The notes: generated by a model from the sequence alone, not told the origin. A stretch of 64,000 nucleotides of DNA from Centrapalus pauciflorus (GCA_020465985.1 JAANYP010002881.1:1444632-1508631); one strand, 5' to 3'. Shown: positions 1 through 12,215, numbered from the stretch's first letter. A program made the numbers and translations.

Positions 1-67
1 GAACATATTTTTACTGGAAGGTTGGTATACTCTTCATCTTGAAAGCCCCAAATTATGTTCAACAAAA

Positions 68-166
68 TGTCCCCCCTCCCCCTCCCCACGCACACACACG
101 CACCCACCACCATTTTGGTGGCTTTGTGTGTGTGTGTGTTTTTGGAAGAGGGGGGGGGGGGGGGGG
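68..166. repeat. C-rich/CA tract facing TG/G17 tract, forming an imperfect hairpin
   Basis: Lies in the intron before the first visible CALS7 exon. A C-rich run (71-88) and a CA-rich run (89-102) are followed by ACCACC, a short ATTTT loop, GGTGG, a (TG)n run (125-139) and 17 consecutive G (150-166). The arms are roughly complementary, so the whole block can fold on itself, and the G run could form a quadruplex. Confidence 0.7.
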
Positions 167-238
167 TTTACTTTCTTTGCTTTTATTGACAATGGAAGGT
201 TGGCTGTACTCATTCTTTAACCTCTCATTAAATTACAG

Positions 239-3200
239 TGTCTCATCACTTGCTTGGTTCATGTCTAATCAAGAGACGAGTTTTGTGACAATTGGTCAAC
301 GGGTTTTGGCAGACCCTCTAAGGTATGGTAATTTTTGGTTCGTTCATCAAGATAGAGTAATAAATGAACTCATAAGCTAATATCATAACCATGTGATTCC
401 CTCTCTGTATCATACGTTCACACCCTCTCTGTATTGCAAACATATTGTTATTAGTTTTCTTCATTCTTCCTTGATGGCATAAAGGTAAATTCTTTGCATG
501 GAAACATCGGGGTACATGTGGAGCTTAAAAATGTTAATTTAGTCAGGCAAGTTCCTTACCTTGTTTGCTTTGAAAGATTGGTCTATATAAAAAGCCTTTG
601 CATGCAAAGAGTGGGATACATAAAAAGCCTTTGCATGGAAATATTGAGCTACATGCATGATGATGGAAAATTTAACCGAGGAATATCATCAGTGGCGGAA
701 CTTGTACAATTTAACTGAGGGGGCGAAATCCATCTAAAAACTATATATAGTTTTCTTTATATATAGAATGCATCCGTATTATATTATATATAAGACGAAG
801 CCAATAGATAAACGGAAGTACAAATATAGTTAAAACCTAACTTGACATTATTGTTTAAGGGTTTTCATCAATTAGCTATTATAATTTTACACACAATTTA
901 CACCATTGGAGGTACTTCTGGATTGTAATTGATTATTTATTCAAATTCAACTATTGAAATTGAAGATAGGCCAAGATCGTCTGGATGCCATTTTAGATTC
1001 TTGGAGAAGGGGAGCAATCAAATTTACTTATTTTATCTCTGCACGAGTGCCATGTATAAACTTTACATTTATCGGTCAAAACCTTGGGTTGGGGGGGGGG
1101 GGGGGGACAGCCCCTCAGCCCCAATACAATTGTGTGCACATGCTCTTTCGCTTATTATCTTTGGGGGAGTCCCTGATCCACTACCATGAATCATATAACA
1201 ATTTATATAAATTCTATCAAATCATGATGAAATTCATCAACATTTCGATCTTTATACTTCACAGGGTGCGCTTCCATTATGGTCACCCGGATATATTTGA
1301 CAGAATTTTTCACATAACAAGGGGTGGTATAAGTAAAGCTTCAAAAATTATTAACTTGAGTGAGGACATATTTTCAGGTAAGTAAAACCATGTTAATATC
1401 GGTAAGGGATTAATATTGATGCAAGTTAATTGGGCCAGGGCTTTTCAGGGTACAATTCAACTCTGCGTGGGGGATACGTGACACATCATGAATATATCCA
1501 AGTGGGAAAGGGTCGAGATGTTGGTATGAATCAAATATCTCTATTTGAGGCCAAAGTTGCAAATGGAAACGGTGAACAGACACTTAGCCGTGATGTTTAC
1601 CGACTTGGTCGGCGTTTTGACTTCTACAGAATGTTATCATTCTATTTCACCACAGTTGGTTTCTACTTTAGCAGCATGGTAAGGTTATGATATCAAAAAA
1701 AAATTTACTAAAATTTTTATGTTACTACTTTATTTCATGGTCTGATTCTTGTGCTCCAGGTTACTGTTCTTGTTGTTTATGTCTTTTTATACGGACGGAT
1801 GTATATGGTTTTGAGTGGACTGGAAAGGAGAATAATGGAAAATGCAACTATTAGTAGCAACAGGGCTCTGGAAGAGGCTTTGGCAACCCAATCTGTTTTC
1901 CAGCTGGGATTACTTCTTGTTCTTCCCATGGCAATGGAAGTAGGTCTTGAAAGTGGATTCCGTAGGGCCCTTGGTGATTTTATTATAATGCAACTTCAAC
2001 TAGCCTCTGTATTTTTTACCTTCCAACTTGGAACAAAAGTGCACTACTATGGGAAAACGATTTTACACGGAGGTTCTAAATATCGAGCTACGGGTCGTGG
2101 TTTTGTCATCTTTCATGCAAAATTTGCCGATAATTACAGGTTGTATTCTCGAAGTCACTTTGTGAAAGGCTTGGAGCTGGGTATACTGTTGGTTATTTAT
2201 CAACTCTATGGGAAGTCATACCGTAGTTCAGACCTATATATGTTCATCACCTTCTCAATATGGTTTTTGGTATCGTCGTGGTTGTTTGCTCCTTTTGTTT
2301 TCAATCCCTCTGGATTTGACTGGCAGAAAACAGTAGAAGACTGGACAGATTGGAAGAGGTGGATGGGAAACCGTGGTGGTATTGGTATTGCACAAGATAA
2401 AAGTTGGGAATCGTGGTGGGATGCAGAACAGGAGCACCTAAAATACACAAATATAAGGGGCAGACTTTTGGAGATTGTACTTGCATTTCGTTTCTTTATG
2501 TACCAGTATGGACTTGTATATCACCTTCACATAGCTCGTGGTAGCAGAAGTATCCTGGTACGGTTATCTGCATTATTGAATTATTTCCTTCACGCCTTTC
2601 GTTTTTCTAAAATTTCCATTGAAATATTTCTGTTTATAGGTTTATGGACTTTCTTGGTTGGTCATGATAACTGCTCTTCTTGGCTTGAAGGTATGCAATA
2701 CACATGGTAACAAGTTATGTGATTTTTGAAGAGATATACATGCTCCTCCATTTTATAATGGTAGAATAGATTTATTAGGATCATCAAGAGAAGTGTGGGA
2801 TAAAGATTTTACCATTGTATAAAGGAAATTTGTGTAAAAAACCCCCAAGTTGGATCATTTATATTAAAACCCCCAATCATTTTTCATTGCACAAAAAAAT
2901 CCCAACCGACTAAAACGTATCAAAATGAGGGTTTTTTTTTTTGTTTTAAGAAAAAGACATGCAACCTGATGAACCGATTACAATCTACTGACTAATTCTT
3001 CTTCTACGGCGAACTCACTTGTCCGACGAACCCCTGTGACCAAATCATACAGAAAAATCCAAAGATTATAAAGATGAAGAACGATGAACACGAAGCAAGA
3101 ATTCAAACCCAAAATCATATGAATCCCATCTCCGATAACCTAAACCAAGTAAAGAGCTCAACTTCAGATCAACTAATTTGAATACACACACAATCAGACA

Positions 3201-4578
3201 AGAACATACATCAACTAAGGAATCGGATGTATGAACAATTAATGAACACACAATCGATAAACCTAATTTGAATACACACACAAATAAACCTTAATCGATG
3301 AACACACACACAATAAAAAAAACACGCACATACAACCTGGTCTTGATGGAAAACATAAATCAAACCCACTTACCTTTTTTTCATTTGGGATATGGAATCA
3401 GAGTTGGAATCAGATGTGTTCCTCGATCATTGTTCATCTTGAAAGCGGAGAGATCTAGTGTAGAATAGGCTTCGATGAGCTTCGTGAGAGTTGTCGATGA
3501 CGATCCCGGAGTTTTAGACTACCACCACTCCAGACCACCTCTGTAACCATCCACCTCCTTTCTTGAACAAAAACAACTACGAAGATATGTACTTTTTGTG
3601 ATTTACTTTTTATTGAAGGTGTATTGTTGATTTATGGTTCAAACTCACATTTCTTGTTGAATTTTTTGTTCCAATCTGTTTTTTTTGTTGGAATCTACTT
3701 TTTCGATGGACTTCTAATGATCACTCGTTGGGAGTTTTTTGTGCAATAAAGAACCATGGGGGATTTTAATTGCAAAATAGTCCAACTTGGGTGGTTTTTG
3801 TGCAAATATCCCTTGTAGAAAAATACTATTAGTATCAAGTTTTTTTTTTTTTAAACAGAAGTAAATTTTGGATATACTTGTTATACTTGTTTACAGTTTA
3901 CTCAAACAAATAAATTTACATCTTTGATTTTGAATAGATGGTATATTATGAAAAACATGTTCAATCTTATGTCAAATGTGTTGCAATGGTTGCACACACT
4001 TGTTTTCTAACTGATGTTTATGCTGCTGATAATCTAATTGTATGGTTACTACGCTTCTCAGCTGGTCTCAATGGGCAGACGGAGATTTGGGACTGATTTT
4101 CAGCTCATGTTTAGAATCTTAAAGGCACTTCTTTTCCTTGGGTTCTTATCAATTATGACTGTACTATTTGTCGTTTGTGGTCTCACTTTAAGCGACATAT
4201 GTGCTGCTTTTCTAGCGTTCTTGCCAACGGGGTGGGCATTTCTCCTGGTAAGTTGCAATTTTCTTAGAAAGACCATTCAGTACTAGAGCATATTTATTTG
4301 TACATCTTTGCTAATATGGGTCCTTGGTGGTTGTGAAGATCGGTCAAGCATGCAGGCCTTGCATAAAAGGCATAGGATTTTGGGATTCAATAATGGAGCT
4401 GGGGCGTGCGTATGAATGTGTGATGGGGTTGGTAATATTCATGCCCATCGTTATCCTATCGTGGTTCCCATTTGTATCCGAGTTCCAGACAAGACTTCTC
4501 TTTAATCAAGCATTTAGTAGAGGGCTGCAAATCTCAATGATTCTTGCAGGGAAGAAAGACAAGACTGAATATACTTGA
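239..4578 (+). CDS. CALS7: Callose synthase (1,3-beta-glucan synthase), CALS7-like, C-terminal part
   Basis: Plasma-membrane glycosyltransferase that makes callose (1,3-beta-glucan) from UDP-glucose. Exons, each with GT-AG borders and consistent phase: 239-322, 1265-1377, 1449-1678, 1760-2557, 2640-2690, 4062-4247 and 4339-4578. Together they give about 566 residues of a family usually near 1,900 aa; the 5' part, including the cytosolic catalytic start, lies left of the window. Family blocks visible include SSLAWFMSNQETSFVTIGQR, FHYGHPDIFDRIFHITRGG, GKGRDVGMNQISLFEAKVA, HGGSKYRATGRGFV and NPSGFDWQKTVEDWTDWKRW, followed by several hydrophobic membrane segments. The final residues (LQISMILAGKKDK) and the VFQLGLLLVLPMAMEVGLE region fit the phloem-expressed CALS7 type better than CALS9/10, judged from memory of the family. 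The intron at 2691-4061 carries a Mutator-like insertion. Family assignment is near certain; the CALS7 subtype is likely. Confidence 0.9.
494..660 (+). repeat. Degenerate short repeat, about 3 copies
   Basis: Units around TTTGCATGGAAA followed by a TACAT block occur near 494, 596 and 632. The last two are adjacent, about 35 bp apart. It is intronic in the CALS7-like gene and has no recognised function. Confidence 0.5.
690..1165. repeat. Probable transposon fragment in CALS7 intron
   Basis: Begins near AGTGGCGGAACTTG and GAGGGGGCGAAATCC. It ends near a run of 16 G (1091-1106) followed by CAGCCCC...CAGCCCC. The combination of GTGGCGGA, GGGGGCGAAATC and CAGCCCC resembles common dispersed plant repeats. 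No clean termini or target duplication were found. Confidence 0.35.
2824..3812. mobile_element. Mutator-like non-autonomous element (989 bp) in CALS7 intron
   Basis: Long imperfect terminal inverted repeats. The left end starts GGAAATTTGTGTAAAAAACC and then has CCCAAGTTGGA; the right end, reverse-complemented, starts GGGATATTTGCACAAAAACC and also has CCCAAGTTGGA. The arms continue through ATTAAAA, CCCCCA and CATTGCACAAAAAA blocks. Flanks are TTGTATAAA (2815-2823) and TTGTAGAAA (3813-3821), a 9-bp target duplication with one mismatch, as expected for Mutator-like elements. There is no transposase reading frame. The interior (about 2950-3500) is related to the inverted copy at 52449-53158. It sits in the long intron 2691-4061, whose splice sites remain intact. 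Confidence 0.8.
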
Positions 4579-4650
4579 CCAAACCTTTGGTCTTGTAATT
4601 AATCAAAACCTTTGGTCTTGTAATTAATCAAACTTTTGGTCTTGTAATGT
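4579..4650 (+). repeat. Tandem 25-bp repeat just after the CALS7 stop codon
   Basis: A unit containing CCTTTGGTCTTGTAATTAAT is repeated 2.7 times directly downstream of the stop codon, so it probably lies in the 3' UTR of the callose synthase transcript. Confidence 0.75.
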
Positions 4651-5199
4651 TTAGCATTTTGCTTGACTTTTAGTTAGTCAAACCATTATTCTTACGAAAG
4701 TTTTCAACAGAAGTAACACCAAGGAAGGAATGAATGAAACTTGAACGATGAGGAATTTGAGGAAAACATCTCCTTGCTGCGTGACTACAAAACCTAACGA
4801 AATTGGTAATCATGTATTCAATGGATGTTCAACAAAAAAACCATACAAAACACACTAATAATTGATTACTAGTATCAGCACAGATCATCTAAGCACATGA
4901 CTTGATTGACCTCGGTGTTGAGAACCAGCGCTTACCCTTAAATGATTGAGACTAAGTACTAACAAATGGGCCATGAGTTCATAGTCAATGATGCTGGCGA
5001 TGATGGTGTACATATTTGATCCATAACCATGCATACCATAAATATAAGCAAAGTATTCACCCACCCATGTCTTATTAGAATTTAATCAAAATATTAAGAT
5101 GGGACTGATATCATAACCTTAAGCAAAATTATTTCTACTCACGTCAACAACAAAATATGACCCTAGCTACCGTTTGTACAATTATGCAACTTGTTTCCT
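4651..5199. other. Convergent intergenic region between CALS7 and the MYB gene
   Basis: This 0.55-kb spacer separates two genes that run towards each other and must hold both 3' ends. No other gene, repeat or clear poly(A) signal could be singled out. Confidence 0.5.
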
Positions 5200-8100
5200 T
5201 CACCTACGACGAGATGCCCTCGGACCCATGTTTGATGGGGCCCCTGCTGGTCCCACACCATACGCCATGTGCGCTGGTGCTGCAAGATTTACTGGTGTTC
5301 CTACTGCTGAAACTAGAGGCCCTCCACCTACTGGCTGCCCAATTGTTGTTCCACCATACATGCTGACTCCTGCAGGTTGTTTGCTTGACTTACCTGCTGC
5401 AGGAGAATCATTTGTTGGAGGTTGGGGCACCGACACATCCCCATTGTTGACACTTGTTATGTCATGGATACTTGATCGCCTACGGTCTTTGTTCATGGAG
5501 TTCAAACGAATGAAATACTTCTGCGCATGGCTTGCAACTTGAGTGGGCGTGCGGGTCACCACATAATTGCGAGATATACTTCGCCAATCACCCTTACCAT
5601 ACTTCTCCAGGCCAAGAAGAAACAATCTGCATACGTAGATCATAACAGAAAGTAAGTACCAGGAAACACCCTAGAAAGGGAGCCAACAGTATTGATCGGA
5701 GCACCTGTTACCAATGATAACAAGAAAAGTAAATGATATGGTATCAATTGAGAAACTACAAGTCTACAATTATCAATGCCAAGACTAGAAAGTAAAAAGA
5801 TTCCAGATGATTTCCTTCTTAAAAAACAAATAGGGCCTTAGACTAGCAAGAGACCCAGGTACACCAACAATGTGCATGGACAACAGGTGTAGATTGAGTA
5901 CTCATTTGTAGGTACACCCATGGGTAAGGTCAATTTTGCATATTTCTAATACTAGTACACAACTTCTCATAATAGAGGCTTTTGAATCTTTGCCAACACA
6001 TGACTAGTTTCGTTTCATTAAATGTTTCCACAGGTAGTGTCTTCATGTGTTTTAAGCGTCCTGTGAAACTGAGGCATAGATGGAATTGTGCCTCAATATG
6101 CCCACACAGGGTTTAAAGCAACCAGATCCATATGGGAGAGTCATAAACCAAGGTTTCATTCTCTCAAATGCCTTAGTGTGGTGTTCAGGTGCGACTAGTC
6201 CTGGGCGAGTTAGGCAAGAGTCGAGGGTCTTGTTTCATAAACAGCTATAAGTTTTTTCTAGACTTAAAAATCAGTTTGTACGGTCAATTGCACCCCTAGG
6301 AAGTTACAGAGTCGATCCTATTAGTGATAATTATGGATTGTTTCCTACTTTTGTCTCCAAAGAGCACGATTATCCTCTTCAATTATTCCCTCTTCCCGTG
6401 ACTTTCTCTTCATGAGCGTACAAATTCCTCTAGTCTCCCATCGAGCTTATGCAAGTAGCACATCAACATCGAAGATTGACTATTAGAGGGCTGACTTCGG
6501 CCTTCTGGTTTGCCTCTGTGGTCTTTTAAAACCTTTTACTTCGTTTACTACTACTAATAGTTATGGTTTAATGTAGTATATTTGATATTATACCTATAAT
6601 TCTATATAATATGCTTTTATTTTATGCTTTTGTGCTAACAATGTCATATAAAGTATTTTCTAATTTTTTGCTGGTTCACTTCACGCGGGCCCTCGCCTTT
6701 TTGTGCTTCTTGACGTAGTCCCTAATCAAGACATGTTGCCTTAAGTGCGACTTCTCCTTTAATAACATTGCACTCATTAATTAAAAACCCTCAGCACCCA
6801 AGAGATTCCCACCACAGTTAATTTTTAATCGACTCAGCACATGCAGCAAAATAAAGGAAAGAAAAAACATCACTACATCGGTAAACTGGGGTTGGACGAT
6901 GATCATAGGATTAACTTTTTGTTAAGTTTGATTTGACAGACCTATAATTAATGCATTCTGGCTTAAACATTGCTTTACTTAATGATAAATCTAGCCTTTG
7001 AACATATGTAAATAGAACCAGGCAATTATCATTCTTCTTACTTCAAAAAAGGTACACATCATTTAATAAGCCCGGTCTTTCACATTGCCCTGGATTTCAA
7101 TAATCTACAAAAAAAAAACCCTTACTACATCCTAACTTAATCACCTGAAAATCCCTAGTCGTACATTAGACTCCAGTATTGCTTCACACATACATTTTAA
7201 GGGATAGACAAAACCATAATTGACAAAAAAAATGCTAAATGCTATTGTATGTACATATTAGAAGCAAAAACTTATCATAAAAATGGTAAAAGGTGCACAA
7301 ATAAAATAAATCGATCTTGCCACCTCAAAGAAAAGGACAAAAGGTTTTCATACTCATATAGAGGCCACCTGGTCAATAAAAGGCTAGAAGAAAATATTAA
7401 ATACTACTTCTTTAGCTTAAGTGGAGGAAACTTTATCAATACAACAGAGATGTTAGCAGTGGGCTACTTGTCAATAGATAACAGAACCCTATGAAAGAAT
7501 AGGACATCTATCATGTTACCAGTGGGCTACTTTTCAATCTTTGCCAGACATGAAAAACTTCTCCAGTGTTTCCACACTGGTCTAAAATCCTGGGTTCTCT
7601 ACTGCTTGCGATACATGTACTTTCTTATACGGATATACCATAACCAAGTATCCACTATCCAGAGGTAAAAAGCTTGAAAATAGCATACAAATAGCTTCTT
7701 TGAGGAAGTGGAATGGTGCATGCAATTCTCATATGCAATCATGAACGGATGGATATATGTCACTAGCCATCCGATTTGAATGAGCTCATGCCACTCCACC
7801 TGCAGCGGCTGCAGCCCCATTTCATGCATTTTCAAAGAAAGATGCCTCGGCATTGTGATGTTTTCTAGGAGTCTTGCAAGTTGCAAAGTACTCTAAGTAC
7901 TCCTTGTATCATGTAAAATCCTAGATATTTCGTAGTAGGACCTAACCTGTTCCTAATTCTACAATGCTCAACAAAGAGGTGGAGATTTCTATATAGAAGG
8001 GAAGCCTCCAGTACCTAAGAACACCCATGAAAAATGCAATTAAGCATTGTGAGAAATTCTCTGTATATATCTTGAGTTCTTCCACTGACAAGCAAACAAG

Positions 8101-9243
8101 ATAATTTTCACACTACCAAGTGATAAAAGTAAACTAAGTGCTGGTTACCCTGAGCCCCTGACACGAAAGGTATCAAGGCCAGGGTCAATGCATACCCACA
8201 ATTTGATCTGTGAACATACATAAATATTAGTCTTGAGCTTATTTATTGGTTATGTAAGTGATTTTACATTGATAAGAACTAAAAGAAAACCTCCAATCTC
8301 AACAAAACTCAAAAACAAACACATAAACAAGAGACATTCGTCACAGCATTAAGGGACATAAAGGCCAACAAAGTTAAAAATAAACTAAAAGAACATAGAG
8401 GGTGTTTCGATTTGCGTTTGAAAAAGTGCTGTAGCGTTTTGGAAACTAATAATCAGATAATTGCTGTAACAAAAAGTGTTGCAGGAAATGTAGTATTTGG
8501 TTTAGCGTCTGCTGTTTGATATCATAATTTTCAAATAATCAGTTTTTAAAGTGTTTGGATTTGCGTTTTTACTTGTAAAATAACCAAATAATCACTTATT
8601 AAGCAAATAAGCTACAATTTTTAACTTATGAAAAGGTGTGGTAGGACAAACGCCAAACGCAAATACTCACTTATTAACGTATGCAATCTAAACACTTTAA
8701 ACCAATTATTTGCGTTATTGTAACGTAATAAGCTAATAATCACGTTCATAACGCAATACCAAACACCCTCATAGTCACACTTGAAAAACTCTGAACATAA
8801 ATATATAAAACAAGTGATAGCCATTGTAAAATGGAACTATACAATTGAATAACTAACCTGTGTTCATCCTCTGTCCAAGCAATTCCTTTGCGACGCTCTT
8901 GATCTGACTTCGAGATTTTACCTCCATGATTTGATTCACTGCTATTGTGCCCAGGATTTCCACCCTTCTTACTGGTTCCACCATCACCTGCGTGGCTTTC
9001 TGAGTCATCCAAAGAGGAACTATAGGACGGCAGAGGAACAAGACCAGACTCGATTCGGTCCAAATCCTCAAGTAACAACTCATAGTGATGCTTAATCTCT
9101 TCTACTGATTTCCCTGGAACTTCGGCAGCAATTTTCTCCCATCGATCCTCAGAATCCTCATCAGGATACATGACCAGTGCATTTTCAAAAGCCTTATCCT
9201 GCTCTCTAGTCCACACGGGCTCTCCAACTGTTTCATCAGCCAT
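5200..9243 (-). CDS. SRM1: Two-SANT MYB transcription factor, DIVARICATA/SRM1 type
   Basis: Nuclear DNA-binding regulator. Exon 1 is 9243-8858 (donor CAG|GTTAGT) and exon 2 is 5626-5200 (acceptor ATGCAG). They join as AG|A within an Arg codon and give 270 aa. The first SANT repeat (about residues 10-58) contains VWTREQDKAFENAL and DRWEKIAAEVPGKSVEEIK. An acidic/Ser/Gly linker leads to SDQERRKGIAWTEDEHR and the second MYB repeat, which carries the hallmark SHAQKYF at about 161-167. The following RLNSMNKDRRRSSIHDITS block is typical of SRM1/MYBS-like proteins. From memory these relatives act in salt, ABA and sugar responses; that role is not shown here. The C-terminus ends NMGPRASRRR instead of the usual proline/methionine-rich tail, so the last residues may be frameshifted. 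The 3.2-kb intron (5627-8857) contains a dispersed repeat and a MITE. Confidence 0.9.
6183..6755. repeat. Dispersed repeat in MYB intron, inverted copy at 26285-26880
   Basis: Shared blocks include GTGCGACTAGTCCTG, CGAGAGTCGAGG-like sequence, GGCCTTCTGGTTTGCCTC against GAGGCAAACAAGAAGGCC, TTACTACTACTAATAGTTAT, and GCGGGCCCTCGCCTTTTTG against CAAAAAGGCGAGGGCCC. The copy in the polyamine oxidase intron is in the opposite orientation. No coding sequence was seen. It could be part of a SINE, an LTR or a DNA element; the class is unresolved. Confidence 0.75.
8399..8769. mobile_element. 371-bp MITE with CATAG target duplication
   Basis: The ends are AGGGTGTTTCG and, inverted, AGGGTGTTTGG. The element is flanked on both sides by CATAG (8394-8398 and 8770-8774). 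The interior is AT-rich and non-coding, with several inverted blocks such as GCGTTT/AAACGC. The right end lies about 85 bp from the splice donor of MYB exon 1. Confidence 0.75.
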
Positions 9244-10225
9244 AACCTACAACTTGCTAAATCCAATTCAAGTTTCTAAAACTCTGAGAAAGTCAAAGAG
9301 TAGCAATTAAGTATACTAGTCTTAAAGCTCTTAATATATCAAATCCAAGGTACCATAGAAGACAACCATCAGCCTCAAACAAGCTACCATAAACTATTTC
9401 TAATCATCACTGTAGAAGACAACCATCACCCTCAATCAAGTTACTAGTCCGACTACTCTCGTAAAGCTCTGCTCCTGATCAGAAGAAAAAAAAATTCAAG
9501 TCAGTTTCCCAAATTGAGATAAATCTGAATGTCATTAAATCAATCATAAATATAGCAACAAATAGTTCAAGCACATGATTCTGGGCTCATCCCCTCCATT
9601 TTCATCATTTCCATCCTTATTTCCTTCTTAGGGTTTTGGACTAATATACCAATCTAAAAGAACCATTTTTCTTATTAATCAAAGAAAGAAGCGTCAAGAA
9701 ACTCCAGATTGGAACCACAAAATTTACAAATAAAGCAAGGAGAGAAAAAGCGGATTAACATGGAACTATTTCCACTTACGATAGCAGGAACAATTCAACC
9801 AACATAAAAGGGCCACAATAGTTTTCACCGAAACAACACAAAAATTCACCAATCCTTGTGTTCTTTATTATTATTATTTTTTGAACTTCACAAATGTACC
9901 TAGTAGACGACCGATGATAATATTGTAAAAATTTCAACACCCATTGTAAAATTAAAATATAAACCCCAAGACCCGTACACCAAACTGGAACTAAACTAAG
10001 AAATGATCTGTGTAAAACAGATTGCGCAAGTAGGAGAAACAAGTACCCCCTTGAATTGGTATGTGATGATCATCAGCAGAAAGCTCGAGAGAATCGCAAA
10101 AAAAAAAAAAAAAAGTTGTATTGTTGTGTTAAACCCTAGAATTGATTGTAACCTTGGTGCCCAAATTAGGAGAGGGGGAAGTGAGGCGGTGGATCGGTTG
10201 GGGCATATACATATATATAATCAAT
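9244..10225 (-). promoter_or_regulatory. 5' leader and probable promoter of the MYB gene
   Basis: Read on the minus strand, a TATA-rich box lies at about 10204-10222, followed by a C/T-rich stretch (10150-10190) typical of plant transcription start regions. About 900 bp separates this from the ATG at 9243. A TTTCTCAG just upstream of the ATG could be the acceptor of a 5' UTR intron, but the donor was not resolved. No other gene was found here. Confidence 0.4.
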
Positions 10226-10477
10226 CGCAGTAAAAAAGGAAGATTGCTGACGACAAAGTGACCCCCGCGAGAACTCGATTTGCCGTGTCAGGTATTTGAA
10301 TTAGTTTGATTCAAAAATCAATGTCAAATTAAATAGATTTCTCATTGTGTATATCCATCTGGATTTTAGATACCAATCCGGTTTAGTTTATTTCGTACGA
10401 GGATGACATTAAAATGAGGAGCAAAAGGCTAGTTTGATGTTTAAAAAAAACTAGATTTTACATGTATATATAAATAA

Positions 10478-11740
10478 CTAGTTTATAACTCACGTATTAC
10501 GTGGATATTTTTAATTAAATTCATTTATATAAAATGTATTTGAGGAAATATAAAAACATACAAAAATAATAATTGTGTTTATTTTTTATTATTTACAGAT
10601 TAAAAAATAGAGTATATTTATCTTTTTTAAAAAATATTAAATTGTATTTATCTATTATTTTTTATAAGGTGACACGTGACATTTGATATTTTCCTTTATT
10701 ATACATAATAATAATAATTTCCACAACTAATTCAAATTATTACATTTGGGTCTAATTATAATTATTATGGATAATAATGATAGATATTTATTTTAGGTAA
10801 ACATTAATTTTAAATGTTACAAAATCTAATAAACTACTAATTAATTAATGAAAAAAAATAAAGTCAAACTTTAATAAAATTAAGTTAAGGTGTTAAATTT
10901 GAAAAAAGAGGTGGAAAAATAAAATTTTCTTGTATTGTAGAAGTGACATGTGACATTAATTGCTTTGTTTTATTATAATATATAGGTTAATCAACTCATG
11001 TATTACATGGGTTGATTTAGAAAATACATATTTTTTTATATTTTAATAAATTATTATAAAATTTATATATAATTAAAATAAAAAAATTGAAAGCTAGTTA
11101 AATTAAAGATAAAAAAAATACTTAGTTGTTTGATATTAAATAAAAAATATTATTATATTGTATTATTAAAAACAGATAATATGTGTTTACAAAAAAAATT
11201 TCTTTTAATTTTTATTAACTTCAAATATGAAATATCAATGTAAGAAATAAAAAAACTTCAATTATATGAATGTGTATATATTTTTAAAATGATAAAATAT
11301 AATAATGGAATATCTGAAAATCAACAATCAAAATTTATCATATTCACAATTGAAGTTTTATCAATTAAATTTTAAATCTTGTTAGCAAAATAATTAACAA
11401 AATTTTTTAACTTTATTTACTACACTTCTATATTTAAATCCAAAATTTTACATTTGAATTTAACTATGATCGTTAAGGATAATAATGACACATATTTATT
11501 TTTGGTAAATATTAATTCATTAATGAAAAAATTAAAATCAAAATTTAATGTAATTAAGTTAATGTAGTAAATTTGAAAAATGAATTAAAAAGATGGCATA
11601 GGTATAATTATTGGTTTTAATTAAGGATATAAGAGACATTTCATAAATAATTATGAGTTGTCATTAATCTGGACCATTGATTTCTTTCTATCAAATGGTC
11701 TAGAAACTTCAAGTGGTTTTCTTATTATATATAGTATAGA
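10478..11740 (-). mobile_element. Composite of Helitron-like non-autonomous elements
   Basis: Read on the minus strand, the 3' end at 10478 is a small hairpin (CCACGTAATACGTGA) followed a few bases later by CTAG and then T. An internal junction near 10985 shows a second hairpin (CCCATGTAATACATGAG) next to a 5'-like TATATTATAATAAA. The outer 5' end, TCTATACTATATATAATAAG, begins at 11740 after an A. Conserved subterminal GACACGTGAC/GACATGTGAC motifs lie at about 10670 and 10943. It is AT-rich with no RepHel coding. Confidence 0.55.
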
Positions 11741-11767
11741 TCGATGTATAATACTATGAAAAAGGTA

Positions 11768-12215
11768 AGGCCTTGTTTGTTTTTAGTTAAGAGGCTCTTA
11801 CTAACATCTGAAGTCTTTTTTCAGATCTATAATGAAATAAAATTGTTTATTTAGATTTAAACTTTAGAGGTTAAATCGTCTAGATTTACCTTTTAAACTT
11901 AAGAGGTTGAATTTTGGTTGAAAAAAATAAGTGAATATTTTCTCTCTCCTGCGTACAAATGACAAGTTACAACCCTAATTTATCATATTAATTATTTTAT
12001 TTTAATTTTATTTATTTAAATTAATTAATTATAATATATATTTGATTAGATATAATATTTTAAAGTAATATATTTCATATGTTTCATATTACGAAACAAA
12101 CAACCTTAACATTACATTTTAATTTCAGATTTCAGATCTTAAGACCACCTCTTAATTTCAGATGTGGTTTTCAGATTTCAGACATTTAACCTCTTAAAAA
12201 ACAAATACCACCTAA
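11768..12215. mobile_element. Putative 450-bp MITE with TTGTTTGTTTTTAG-type inverted ends
   Basis: The left end GGCCTTGTTTGTTTTTAGTT and AAGAGG pair with the inverted right end GGTGGTATTTGTTTTTTAAG and AGG. Sub-terminal TTTCAGATCT and CAGATTTCAGA blocks occur in both arms. No transposase and no certain target duplication were found. It looks hAT-like. Confidence 0.5.

Noticed and set aside
39..380. 113-codon frame with poly-Pro and poly-Gly
   Set aside because: Only 239-322 is a callose synthase exon; the rest is intron microsatellite.
7599..7886. 95-codon frame in the MYB intron
   Set aside because: No family match and no splice logic; likely chance.
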